A DNA stretch of 21,452 nucleotides from contig JAGVYX010000012.1 in NCBI GenBank assembly GCA_018303045.1, positions 1-21,452 on the forward strand. The letters run 5' to 3'. This DNA is from Candidatus Woesearchaeota archaeon (GTDB lineage Archaea; Nanobdellota; Nanobdellia; Woesearchaeales; GW2011-AR9). Positions 13,901-21,452 of the stretch are shown in pieces. The position numbers were made by a program, and so were the translations under genes. Below the pieces are notes generated by a model, which worked only from the letters and a program-made list of their open reading frames with translations, did no database searches and was not told the origin of the DNA. Position 1 is the first letter of the stretch; every line of letters starts with the position of its first letter.

Positions 13901-15308
13901 TCTTAATGCTATTCCGGAAGGAATTGCTTCGGCTATAGCTCTCTTTAATCATGAATTACTAATTTATAATTTGTTCAAATGCGAACATGTTTTAAACGGC
14001 CAAAATAAAAATTTGGATATTCTTTTCCTGACAACAGCTGATTATATACGAGCTGCGCGGCTGTTAGAACGGGAAGGTTTTGTGGAATATTTGCCTGAAT
14101 GTATAGAAAAGTATAAACGCATGTATATCAAACTGTCGGCAAATATTCAGCAAAATAATAGCATAATAACAGCAATTCATCTTCATCGGGAAATAGCCTG
14201 GCATGGCCTGCGTGTTTTAACTAAACAGCCATTGTTTTTAACTGCGCAAAAAGTTGCTAAGGGAATATATATCCCCTCTCCTGAAAACTCATTGCTGATT
14301 CATACTGCCCATGTTCTTTTCGAAAATTTTAAATTTGGAGCTCGCGAGAGGGAATATCTCCCCTATTACTTGCAGCAGTCAAAAAATTGGAATTACATTA
14401 ATCAACAGCTCACGCAAAATCAGTGGAAACAACAGTTTTATCAAACCCTGCGTTCTTTCAAGAAAAGAAAACAAATCTCTTATATGGCTATCGGTTCTGC
14501 TTATTTTAATGTAATGACTGTCCAGAAATTAGGGTATATTATTAAAAAACTGATTCGATTTCTTTCAAATAAAATATCCCTTCGAAGAAAAGGCGTTCTC
14601 ATCGCGTTTATCGGCGCAAATGGTTCTGGAAAGACAACTGCGGCTAAAAGAGTGCAGGATCGCCTGTTGCCTCTAGGCATGCTTCTTCATTGCAAGATTC
14701 ATTATTACTACTTTGGATGGAAACCATTTACCCCAGTGGTTAAAATTCTTAGCAAAATACTGCGCCATAAGAAATTATTTAAAACATTAACTAAATCTTC
14801 TTATTCTGATAAACTGCCGCACTTTAAAACATCCCCTCCCTGCAAGTTATTCCTTCTTTTGTTTTATTTACTAAATTATATTGAATATCTCGGCAGGTAT
14901 CTTTTTTACCTTTATCCAGCCTTAAGTAAAGGCGATATTATTCTTGCAGACCGATATTTTTATGATGTTTATGGGCAATATCCATTTTCTAATAAATGTT
15001 ATAAAAAAAGCGCTCTTCTTGCATTGCTGTTTAAACTTTTTCCCAAACCAGATTGCATCTTTATTTTAGATGCCAGCTTGCCTTCTCTATTGAGCAGAGG
15101 AAAGGAATCTTCTAAGCAGGCCGTTGGCAGCGAATCAAGAACAGCAAAATCCTTGTTGTATTTAGAAAAACAACGTCAGCTCTATAAAGACTTAACTGCG
15201 CTGCCTAAAACCATTTTTGTGACTATGGAAACAAATTATGAAGAAATAATCTCAATGATCACAAATTATTCATGGAAGAAGGCAATATTCAAGCGCTCGC
15301 AATATTGA
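13875..15308 (+). CDS. Nucleotidyltransferase-like / thymidylate-kinase-like fusion protein
   Basis: The 477-residue product has two parts. Residues 15-200 resemble the uncharacterised nucleotidyltransferase family NTP_transf_5: KNLDILFLTTADYIRAARLL, then IHLHREIAWHG. Residues 237-470 form a P-loop kinase of thymidylate-kinase type with Walker A GANGSGKT (247-254), ADRYFYDVYGQYP as the DRY region, and a basic lid-like segment. I place the start at the ATG at 13875 (MNLQRKETD), overlapping the upstream gene by 26 bases. A longer frame back to 13755 would only duplicate coding of the upstream gene. Similar fusions occur in surface-glycan loci; the substrate is unknown. Confidence 0.85.
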   Translation: MNLQRKETDLNAIPEGIASAIALFNHELLIYNLFKCEHVLNGQNKNLDILFLTTADYIRAARLLEREGFVEYLPECIEKYKRMYIKLSANIQQNNSIITAIHLHREIAWHGLRVLTKQPLFLTAQKVAKGIYIPSPENSLLIHTAHVLFENFKFGAREREYLPYYLQQSKNWNYINQQLTQNQWKQQFYQTLRSFKKRKQISYMAIGSAYFNVMTVQKLGYIIKKLIRFLSNKISLRRKGVLIAFIGANGSGKTTAAKRVQDRLLPLGMLLHCKIHYYYFGWKPFTPVVKILSKILRHKKLFKTLTKSSYSDKLPHFKTSPPCKLFLLLFYLLNYIEYLGRYLFYLYPALSKGDIILADRYFYDVYGQYPFSNKCYKKSALLALLFKLFPKPDCIFILDASLPSLLSRGKESSKQAVGSESRTAKSLLYLEKQRQLYKDLTALPKTIFVTMETNYEEIISMITNYSWKKAIFKRSQY

Positions 15309-15404
15309 GTTATCCTTTGGAAGCTCTTTTTCAGTATTTCCGCAACTAGGGCATAAATTGGCGCAAAATTCTTTTTCAAAGGAGTCCGCCCCTTCATTTT
15401 GCAT
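15270..15404 (-). CDS. Possible antisense zinc-ribbon microprotein
   Basis: A 44-residue minus-strand frame starts at the ATG at 15404 and contains EFCANLCPSCGNTEKELPKD, where C14, C18 and C21 look like most of a zinc ribbon. It occupies the gap between two rightward genes and overlaps the kinase gene end (39 bases) and the putative TTG start of the next gene (6 bases). There is no clear ribosome binding site. It may be a remnant or chance. Confidence 0.2.
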   Translation of the reverse strand: MQNEGADSFEKEFCANLCPSCGNTEKELPKDNSILRALEYCLLP

Positions 15405-17081
15405 CAACAAGCTTATTCCAAAGTACTGTCTTTAACAATTTATTTAAATAAGCCTAATTATTATTTTTATCCTATGAATCCAGAACAATATTTATCTGCA
15501 TGGTCAGTTAAAAAGATAACTAATAACTATAGTTTTGAAGAATTAATATCTCTAGATGGCGTCCCGGTATGGTGGTTTTATAATCGCCTTTTCCTGCGTC
15601 ATGTTCTGCCAAATCCGATTAATACCTTCCAGGAAATGGTTGGTAAAAAGCGATTAAGCGGTTATAAGAGGGTAAAATTGGCAAGTAGCGCTCCATTTAT
15701 TAAATATTTAATCTATTTTAATGAGCGCAATAAACACAAATTTTTTTTAAAACACCGAGTCCAGAAACAAATTAATAGCCACTCTAGAAATCCTGATCCG
15801 GCCGAGATTGTTTCTCCAATTGGTAAAGTTTTATTTCTAACCTATACTAATCATCTTAATTCAGAGGGGACAATCTTCCGTCTTCAGGAGATAATTAATA
15901 AAATTACGGATCATAAAAAATTAGTTCCATTTCTATTATTCGTTGATCCATTATCGAGCAAAAACTATAAAAGATTAAAAAATCTGATTTCTTTTTATCA
16001 TTTCATTGATCATTCAACCTTAAAAGATATCAGGAATGAGGCGCAGAAGCTGCATGAACAATGGAGAAAAATAGATTCACCGACGAAGGCAAAGATGCTG
16101 GCCATAGATGGCTCATTTTCTCTTTGGACTTATTTAAAATATGCTTTTGAAGTCTTTTTTTCGCCGGAATTGCTTTATTTGCTGGTTCTTTATTATAGGA
16201 CAGCTCTCAGAGTGATCGAATTAGAAAACATTAAAGCCATTGTTCTTTCATCGCAAAACGGTCTTTTTGAGAAATGTTTTGTTGCAGCTGCGCATAAACG
16301 AAATATCCCGGTATTGCGGATCCAGCACGGTATTGGCGAGGATTTAGTTCCGCCGACCCCCTACGATCATTTTTATAAGCTGGTTTTTAGCGATTATGTA
16401 AAACGAGACTTAATTTCCAAGGGGTGGGATGCTGAAAAAATAAAAGTTGTCGGGCCAGTAATCTTTGATGAAATTAAAGACTATGTAACCCAAAAAAAAA
16501 CTTCGGGGCGTTGTATACTCCTAGCCACTACCGCATCAGTCCAAAGCAGCGTAATTAGCAGCGCTAATTACCACCGGCGCATTCAAAAAATTATTGCAGC
16601 TATTTCATCTATTCCGGACCTAAACTTAAATATTAAACTGCATCCTAGAGAACTGCCTTTTGAACAATGCTTAAGCCTTTACCAACAGGATTTAATCTCA
16701 ACCGGAGCTGTAAAGACTAGGATTTACCCAGGAAATATTTCTCGCAGAGAATTTTACCAGCTTATTGCCGACTGCGATCTATTTGTTAATTTCGGCTCAA
16801 CCAGTTCAATTGAGGCTTTGATCCTTGATAAAACAGTTTTAACTATAAATATTTTTGATGACGATTATATTACCGGTTGGATAAAAGAAAAGAAGATTAG
16901 TTATACTGTTCATTATACAGAAAACATAAAAGAAGCTATAATGCAGGCGCTTCAAGACAACGATCAGCATCTTAAACTAAACTGCAGAGAATTTGTGATT
17001 AAGAAATGCGGCATAATTGATGGACTAGCTTCTGTTAGAATAGTTGAATTGATTCATAATTTAGCGGAGAAAAATCATTAA
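15399..17081 (+). CDS. Capsule/surface carbohydrate GT-B type transferase
   Basis: This 560-residue protein has an N-terminal module with SFEELISLDGVPVWWF (residues 48-63) and a C-terminal region typical of CDP-glycerol glycerophosphotransferase/capsule polysaccharide transferases: VLRIQHGIGEDLVPPTPYDH, VFSDYVKRDLISKGW, IKVVGPVIFDE, NLNIKLHPRELPFEQ, then FVNFGSTSSIEALIL as the donor-site glycine/serine loop. It likely transfers a sugar or polyol phosphate. The start is uncertain: TTG at 15399 keeps the plausible segment IYLNKPNYYFYP, while an ATG at 15474 is the nearest standard start. An A9 tract lies at 16492-16500. Confidence 0.85.
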   Translation: MHQQAYSKVLSLTIYLNKPNYYFYPMNPEQYLSAWSVKKITNNYSFEELISLDGVPVWWFYNRLFLRHVLPNPINTFQEMVGKKRLSGYKRVKLASSAPFIKYLIYFNERNKHKFFLKHRVQKQINSHSRNPDPAEIVSPIGKVLFLTYTNHLNSEGTIFRLQEIINKITDHKKLVPFLLFVDPLSSKNYKRLKNLISFYHFIDHSTLKDIRNEAQKLHEQWRKIDSPTKAKMLAIDGSFSLWTYLKYAFEVFFSPELLYLLVLYYRTALRVIELENIKAIVLSSQNGLFEKCFVAAAHKRNIPVLRIQHGIGEDLVPPTPYDHFYKLVFSDYVKRDLISKGWDAEKIKVVGPVIFDEIKDYVTQKKTSGRCILLATTASVQSSVISSANYHRRIQKIIAAISSIPDLNLNIKLHPRELPFEQCLSLYQQDLISTGAVKTRIYPGNISRREFYQLIADCDLFVNFGSTSSIEALILDKTVLTINIFDDDYITGWIKEKKISYTVHYTENIKEAIMQALQDNDQHLKLNCREFVIKKCGIIDGLASVRIVELIHNLAEKNH

Positions 17082-17139
17082 CGCCCCTAATCATTATATT
17101 TTTCTAGTTTTGATTTAGTCAATGAAATCAGTTTTAAGG

Positions 17140-18069
17140 TTAGGCCTTATCGATTTTTTCGCATAATAGATTATAAGCAACTTTTAATTTTGGGATATAT
17201 CCCGTTAGAAATTCATCAGCATTAAAGGCTTCTAGGGTCGTTTTTTCTTCATTAATGATCTGTAAATGAAATCCTACTTTCTCTAGCTCTGTAATAAAAT
17301 TTTTAGGATTAATGCCTTGCTCCTTTAGAAAAGCCGGAGAAAATTCTGAAATCATCTTTAGTGGTTTGGTTTTTAAAATGAGGCTGCGCATACCTTCTAA
17401 AGCGCGGAATTCCTCCCCTTCAATATCCATTTTAATTAAATTAATTTTCTCTTTAAATGGATAATCATCTAATCTAAGGCCGTCTACTTCGATAGGGTTG
17501 CCACAGGCATATTCCCCTTTAATTAATGAGCCATGAGTTGATCGTTCCTTTCCCGGATAGAACAACATTTTTCCATTGCGATTAGATACAGCTTTTCGTT
17601 CTAGAACCACATTTTTGATCTGATTTACTTCAAGGTTTTTTTTCAGCAGGGTAAAATTATTCGGATCGGGTTCAAATGCATAAATTTTTCCTGCCGGGCC
17701 TACCAGTTTGGAAAGAATAAGAGTATAGTACCCCAAGTGAGCTCCTATCTCAACTAAAACGTCCCCTTCTTTTAGTTCTCTTTTAATTATTTCCAGCACA
17801 GCAGGCTCATAATATCCCCGCGTAGACAATCTCAGCGAATCTTGCTCATCGAGATAAAATTTTATTCCGCCAATAATTACGTAGTTAGTTTTTAACATCT
17901 TAATTAAAAAGCAATTTATTTTTTTAAGAAGGGGGCTCTTCCATTGTTTTTTCGTTGCAATTTGATGAATTTTTCGATAAACAATTTGGAAGAAGATTTT
18001 TAGATTTAATTTTTGCATTCTTGCCTCTTGTTCAATAGATTTTTGAACTTGCTGTGTTGCATAATTCAA
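17140..18069 (-). CDS. FkbM family SAM-dependent methyltransferase
   Basis: This 309-residue methyltransferase has SAM motif I VEIGAHLGYYT (106-116), the acidic post-strand FEPDPNN (132-138), and MDIEGEEFRALEGM (214-227), a hallmark of FkbM proteins, which methylate hydroxyls of sugars and polyketides. About 90 basic, weakly conserved residues precede the domain and may tether it to a membrane or partner. An internal ATG (M18) is an alternative start. It faces the transferase gene convergently with 58 bases between, and lies in a leftward block with radical SAM and TylF genes. Expected to O-methylate the glycan. Confidence 0.92.
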   Translation of the reverse strand: MNYATQQVQKSIEQEARMQKLNLKIFFQIVYRKIHQIATKKQWKSPLLKKINCFLIKMLKTNYVIIGGIKFYLDEQDSLRLSTRGYYEPAVLEIIKRELKEGDVLVEIGAHLGYYTLILSKLVGPAGKIYAFEPDPNNFTLLKKNLEVNQIKNVVLERKAVSNRNGKMLFYPGKERSTHGSLIKGEYACGNPIEVDGLRLDDYPFKEKINLIKMDIEGEEFRALEGMRSLILKTKPLKMISEFSPAFLKEQGINPKNFITELEKVGFHLQIINEEKTTLEAFNADEFLTGYIPKLKVAYNLLCEKIDKA

Positions 18070-18115
18070 CTTTTAACAAGAAAAGTCGCCAACCTTATTA
18101 ACATTTCGAGTATTC

Positions 18116-18267
18116 GCAGGCATTAAGTCTGCTTTCTTAAGAGCAGGGCCGCCGGCGTAGTATTCGTGTTTGTAAATTTGCCTGTGATTAAATCTGGCGC
18201 AACAATAGCCTGACAACATTGCTGCGAAGCGCCGCCCTGCTCTTAAGGCTATAACACTTAATATGTG
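18116..18267. mobile_element. Second MITE-like element with nested inverted repeats
   Basis: Perfect 14-bp arms CTTAAGAGCAGGGC (18136-18149) and their inverse (18234-18247) are nested inside ATTAAGT/ACTTAAT (18122-18128/18256-18262). The block is bracketed by direct 9-mers CGAGTATTC at 18107-18115 and 18268-18276. It is distinctly GC-richer than its neighbours. It lies in the 311-base gap between the FkbM and radical SAM genes. A hairpin CCCCGC/GCGGGG (18331-18336/18346-18351) follows in the same gap. The minus strand also holds a stop-free run of about 83 codons here, probably incidental. Confidence 0.45.
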
Positions 18268-18380
18268 CGAGTATTCCGATAGATTGGAGCCGGCACCAAT
18301 TTGGTCTTTTATTCCTTGCTGGGCCTAATGCCCCGCTAGCTTGCTGCGGGGATAAGCGATTTCAGGATTTCTGTGTTTAT

Positions 18381-19829
18381 TTAAGGAACAATTATTTTCC
18401 GATAGAATGAACGAGCAACGGTTATAATCCCCCTAGTTTTAATTATTTTTAACAACTTAGCTGGATTCTTGAACATATCAACCATCGTTTTCAGGTATAA
18501 CTCTCTCCAGCCCTTCTTATAAAACCGTATCAAATCCCTAGTTGATAAAGTATAAGTGCGCATAATGTGGTCATCCATGTTCTCACTATTAACGTAGAAA
18601 GTCGACCAGTCTCGGTCTTCCTCTTCTATTATAATTCCCATTTCTTTGGCCATTTCCCACAATTTAGTTTCTGGAAACGGAGTAACTATCGAGAACAATG
18701 ATAAATCAGAACCAACTTCCTTAGCAAACCTGATCGTGTTCATTACTGATTCCTTAGTATCCCAAGGGTGCCCTATCATAAAATAGCATTTCGTTTCGAT
18801 GCCCGCATCCTTAGCTGCCTGCACTACGCGGCGCGCCTGTTCTTGAGTTATGCTTTTGATTTTTTTCATTAAGTCTGGATCGCCGGTTTCAATGCCAAAT
18901 TGAATTTTAATACATCCAGCTTTTCTCATCATTTTCAGCCTTTCGAAGTTGCCGTCATCTAATGTATCTATTCTTGACAAACAGCGCCATTCAAATTTGT
19001 GGCCCCTCTCCAATAAGAGATTACAAAATTCTAGCACTCTATTCTTATTAAGGGTGAAGACATCATCATAAAAATAGAACTTGGTGTATCCATATTTTTT
19101 GTTTAAGTATTCCATTTCTTTTACTACCTGTTCAGCGCTTCTCCCCCTAAATTTCTTGCCAAATACTTTACCAAAACAATAGTAACAAGGAAAAGGACAG
19201 CCCCGTGATGACATTAACGAGATTTCTGGAAACCAAGCATATTGTTTTAAATCCAGAAGATGTCTTGCTGGAAGCGGCAATTCGTTTAGATTATCAATCA
19301 ATGGCGGTAAAGGATTATGAATAATCTTACCATCTTTCTTGTAGGATAACCCTTTAATTGCAGTGATATCTTTCTTCAAGGCTAATTCTAGTAAAGGAAT
19401 CTCTCCCTCTCCTCGGATAACATAATCTACAAAACTCTTTTTAAGAGCCTCATTTGGCCTCGCAGTGGGATGCGGTCCGCCTAAAAGGATTTTTATTTCA
19501 GGATGCGTTGTTTTGATAAACTCAGCTATTTTTAGACCCATCATAATCATTGAAGTTTGCGCAGAAATTCCTACTAAGGTAGGTTTGACTTCATTCATTT
19601 TTGGAATGAGGCGAGCTTTCCATTCTTCTTCCTTCCATAATCCTAAATCAAGAAGGCTAACCGGCAAACCTTCTTGTTCTAATACTGCCCCTAATTGGCA
19701 AATCCCTAATGGCGGGTATTCACTTAAATGATCCAGCCAGGGAGGAAAAATGAGTAATGTCGTTTCAGGCATTTCGGAAGAACTAAGATTGATTACTTCG
19801 ATAGCATTAGCAGCTATATCTCCAGACAT
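18381..19829 (-). CDS. B12-binding-domain radical SAM protein
   Basis: This 482-residue enzyme has an N-terminal cobalamin-binding-like Rossmann domain (about residues 24-160; GGPHPTA at 117-123) and a radical SAM core with CPFPCYYC (C211, C215, C218) binding the [4Fe-4S]-SAM cluster. FYFYDDVF and IQFGIETGDPDLM mark the barrel. The DxHxxG base-off motif is not seen (DLGLW at 61-65), as in many members that may bind B12 differently or not at all. A role in methylating or rearranging a sugar or lipid is inferred from the locus. It follows a ferredoxin gene by 19 bases. M20 is an alternative start. Confidence 0.93.
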   Translation of the reverse strand: MSGDIAANAIEVINLSSSEMPETTLLIFPPWLDHLSEYPPLGICQLGAVLEQEGLPVSLLDLGLWKEEEWKARLIPKMNEVKPTLVGISAQTSMIMMGLKIAEFIKTTHPEIKILLGGPHPTARPNEALKKSFVDYVIRGEGEIPLLELALKKDITAIKGLSYKKDGKIIHNPLPPLIDNLNELPLPARHLLDLKQYAWFPEISLMSSRGCPFPCYYCFGKVFGKKFRGRSAEQVVKEMEYLNKKYGYTKFYFYDDVFTLNKNRVLEFCNLLLERGHKFEWRCLSRIDTLDDGNFERLKMMRKAGCIKIQFGIETGDPDLMKKIKSITQEQARRVVQAAKDAGIETKCYFMIGHPWDTKESVMNTIRFAKEVGSDLSLFSIVTPFPETKLWEMAKEMGIIIEEEDRDWSTFYVNSENMDDHIMRTYTLSTRDLIRFYKKGWRELYLKTMVDMFKNPAKLLKIIKTRGIITVARSFYRKIIVP

Positions 19830-19848
19830 AGTTCCTTACCTCTTCAAT

Positions 19849-20094
19849 TTACTTATTTTCATATTTTTTAACATGTATAATATTAACCGGACAAATTTCA
19901 GCTGCCTCTTCATTAGCTCTTATGGCTTCTTTAGTATCTACTTCCAACTCCCAGTGATCACCAATTTCTTTGGCTCCAATTAATGAAGAAAACCCCTCCC
20001 CATCACTATCCATTTTCCAAAAAACAGGCGATTGACCAAAACAAGCAGAGCAGCCCGTACACTTCTTTTTAAAGTGCAATACCTTTGCTTTCAT
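19849..20094 (-). CDS. Single-cluster ferredoxin
   Basis: This 81-residue electron carrier has C12, C15, C18 and, far downstream, C68 in EICPVN. That is the arrangement of a one-cluster [4Fe-4S] ferredoxin of the thermophile/archaeal type. The middle (DSDGEGFSSLIGAKEIGDHW) is acidic as usual. It is the first gene of a two-gene unit with the radical SAM protein, so it probably supplies the electron that reduces the SAM-binding cluster. AT-rich TATA-like sequence at about 20111-20122 suggests a near-leaderless message. Confidence 0.93.
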   Translation of the reverse strand: MKAKVLHFKKKCTGCSACFGQSPVFWKMDSDGEGFSSLIGAKEIGDHWELEVDTKEAIRANEEAAEICPVNIIHVKKYENK

Positions 20095-20217
20095 CGTAAT
20101 TAATAATTATTTTTAAATATATACTTATCCCTGGTCCCTTAGCTTCTTTGTAACCAATACTTTATATGATATTCTTTTCTTTTTCATTCAGTAAGTGGAT
20201 AATTTACCATAAAACTA

Positions 20218-21036
20218 TCAAATTTTAATTCCAATTCTTCCAGTGCGTTCAAGGACATTAAGTAATATTTGCGCGCCAGAAAAATATTCATCGACTGCTC
20301 TTTTTGACCCAGCCCAAGACCCATAATCATCTATTATTAAAACACCATTTTTCGATAATAAGGGGTATAAATGGATTAACTCGTGCTTTGTAGATTCATA
20401 CCAATCCGTATCCAATCTCAATATACTTATCTTGGAGGGCATTGTTGCTGGAATAGTTTCCTCAACTTTTCCCTTAACAAAAATTAGGTTATTTTTAGGG
20501 TATTTTGTTAAAGCCAGATTATTTTTAACTTCAGATAGCGAAGCATAACACCAGTTGTTGTAATCTTTTTTTTGTTCTTTCTTCCAGTTATCTAAAGCGC
20601 GAATTTTTTCATCTGATAACCCGCAATCTAATTCTGTTGGCTTGGCCATTCCCTCAAACGTATCGTAAAGATATATCTTTCTATTTGAAATATTTAGTTC
20701 AAGAAGAGTATAAGCAATTAACATGGTGTTTCCACCTCTCCAAACGCCACATTCGACAAAATCACCAGGAATATCATTTTTGATTATATATTCTACTGAT
20801 TTGTATAATGCATACATTCTCTGTTTAAAACCCATCGTGAATGTTCTCGATTGATCATAAATTCTTATAAATCTTTCATCTTTATCTATAACTAGATCAG
20901 AATCTTTTGCAATGGCATATCCAAATAAATTTACTGATTTCTGAATAAATTTCTTAGCAATATGTAACATTGATATTAAACTCCATCGCAAAATATTTAA
21001 TTCCTTATATCTCTGCAAAGCCGGCCACTGATCCAT
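20218..21036 (-). CDS. TylF/MycF-type SAM-dependent O-methyltransferase
   Basis: This 272-residue protein matches the macrocin O-methyltransferase family, which methylates sugar hydroxyls. GDFVECGVWRGGNTML (91-106) is the SAM loop, YDTFEGM (124-130) follows strand two, RLDTDWYEST (207-216) is a strongly conserved family stretch, and IIDDYGSW (234-241) includes metal-binding aspartates. The start at 21036 is followed by an N-terminal helix; M23 is a possible alternative. The 123 bases to the ferredoxin gene hold no further gene. Its own TATA box lies upstream. Confidence 0.92.
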   Translation of the reverse strand: MDQWPALQRYKELNILRWSLISMLHIAKKFIQKSVNLFGYAIAKDSDLVIDKDERFIRIYDQSRTFTMGFKQRMYALYKSVEYIIKNDIPGDFVECGVWRGGNTMLIAYTLLELNISNRKIYLYDTFEGMAKPTELDCGLSDEKIRALDNWKKEQKKDYNNWCYASLSEVKNNLALTKYPKNNLIFVKGKVEETIPATMPSKISILRLDTDWYESTKHELIHLYPLLSKNGVLIIDDYGSWAGSKRAVDEYFSGAQILLNVLERTGRIGIKI

Positions 21037-21070
21037 GCATCCAAAATCAATTAATGATTAAAATTGAATC

Positions 21071-21080
21071 ATTTATATAA
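21071..21080 (-). promoter_or_regulatory. TATA box of the TylF-like gene
   Basis: TTATATAAAT on the minus strand ends 35 bases before the ATG at 21036, predicting a leader of roughly ten bases. Inferred from position and composition. Confidence 0.4.
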
Positions 21081-21157
21081 TTTTTGTATTTGTTTAGCTA
21101 ATTTTTGACATTCTCAGCCAATCTATATTCTCCAGAAGCGAAAAGTATTTATTCTAG

Positions 21158-21176
21158 TTAGCTACTTTGTAGCTAA
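21158..21176. repeat. Hairpin at the start of the DUF2080 gene
   Basis: TTAGCTAC (21158-21165) and GTAGCTAA (21169-21176) are a perfect 8-bp inverted repeat with a TTT loop, and the last base is the A of the DUF2080 ATG. It could mask the start in RNA or mark the transposon end region. Confidence 0.5.
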
Positions 21177-21313
21177 TGAAAGAAACAAAAATTCAATTAA
21201 CTGGTTTTGAAATGCTTGAAAAGCAAGTGAACCAAAGCGGGAACAGTGGTCGTGTTTATGTTCCCATCGAGTGGATTGGAAAGAAAGTAAAAATTATCCT
21301 AATTGAAAAATGA
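21176..21313 (+). CDS. DUF2080 family transposase-associated protein
   Basis: This 45-residue protein begins MKETKIQLTGFEMLEKQV and ends in GRVYVPIEWIGKKVKIILIE. That matches the small archaeal transposon-encoded DUF2080 family, whose C-terminal half looks like an AbrB/SpoVT-like strand pattern. It is coupled to the transposase by an ATGA overlap (21310-21313). A regulatory role on the transposon is likely but not shown. Confidence 0.85.
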   Translation: MKETKIQLTGFEMLEKQVNQSGNSGRVYVPIEWIGKKVKIILIEK

Positions 21314-21452
21314 GCTTGATAGAAATTGCTGGATCATTGAAAGAGAAATCTAAAGAAAAGATAATAGAAGAGTTTCTTGAACTCTATAAAGAAAATGAGA
21401 AAATAAAGAAAGAAAAAGAAGCTCTTGAAAAAGAGCTTCGCAAATATAAAAA
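21310..21452 (+). CDS. IS66-like archaeal transposase, N-terminal part, cut by window edge
   Basis: The frame starts at the ATG at 21310 and runs off the right edge with 47 residues visible. MSLIEIAGSLKEKSKEKIIE is followed by a Lys/Glu heptad-like coiled coil ending in LEKELRKYK. This leader is typical of archaeal IS66-like transposases, which place the catalytic domain further downstream. Family assignment relies on the leader plus the DUF2080 neighbour. Confidence 0.7.
   Translation, partial: MSLIEIAGSLKEKSKEKIIEEFLELYKENEKIKKEKEALEKELRKYK

Noticed and set aside
14311..14514. Second-frame ORF inside the kinase-fusion gene
   Set aside because: It is a shadow of a gene with clear domains and has no ribosome binding site.
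18116..18370. Stop-free minus-strand run of about 83 codons in the gap
   Set aside because: It has no proper start, is explained by the GC-richer inverted-repeat island, and lacks a recognisable motif.

Overview
The window is archaeal chromosome, most likely from a small-genome DPANN-type lineage (the lineage is inference). Archaeal/eukaryotic information-processing genes are present: ribosomal protein S8e, aIF2-alpha and Nop10. Promoter-like TTTATAAA boxes sit close enough to starts to suggest leaderless or short-leader transcripts. Base composition is AT-rich, the standard code reads cleanly, and genes are tightly packed with ATGA overlaps. No rRNA, tRNA or CRISPR array was found.

Left part (1-6650) is housekeeping and small unknown genes. 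It runs: the edge of a HAD-like gene (-); S8e with a downstream unknown (+); an NlpC/P60 peptidase (-); purF with its four cysteine Fe-S ligands (+); a small PD-(D/E)XK nuclease-like gene (-) whose 5' end looks frameshifted; a membrane-anchored unknown (+) behind an array of five alternating operator-like motifs; an aIF2-alpha/Nop10/58-residue gene set (-); a ~600-base gene-free stretch packed with hairpins and an 18-bp triple repeat; and a DUF4346 gene (+).

Middle and right part (6843-21036) is a cell-surface glycan locus. It holds a GT2-DUF2304-GT4 operon, a polysaccharide flippase, a sulfotransferase, a CDP-alcohol phosphatidyltransferase, a second GT4, a nucleotidyltransferase-like/thymidylate-kinase-like fusion, a capsule-type GT-B transferase, an FkbM methyltransferase, a ferredoxin with a B12-binding-domain radical SAM protein, and a TylF-like methyltransferase. 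Together these would build a lipid-linked or secreted glycan, export it and decorate it with methyl and sulfate groups. Gene direction switches several times, and short GC-richer intergenic islands at the junctions include two MITE-like elements, so the locus looks assembled by cassette exchange. The right edge enters an IS66-like transposon: a DUF2080 accessory gene and the start of a transposase.

The most unusual feature is a recurring pattern of short tandem duplications at or near start codons (1547, 6159, 12026, 12810). At 1547, 6159 and 12810 one copy has lost its ATG (to AGG, TTG and AGG). At 12810 this has created a 13-codon mini-ORF with ATGA overlaps on both sides. The hairpin array at 5811-6126 and the operator array at 3546-3672 are the other two candidates for undescribed biology.
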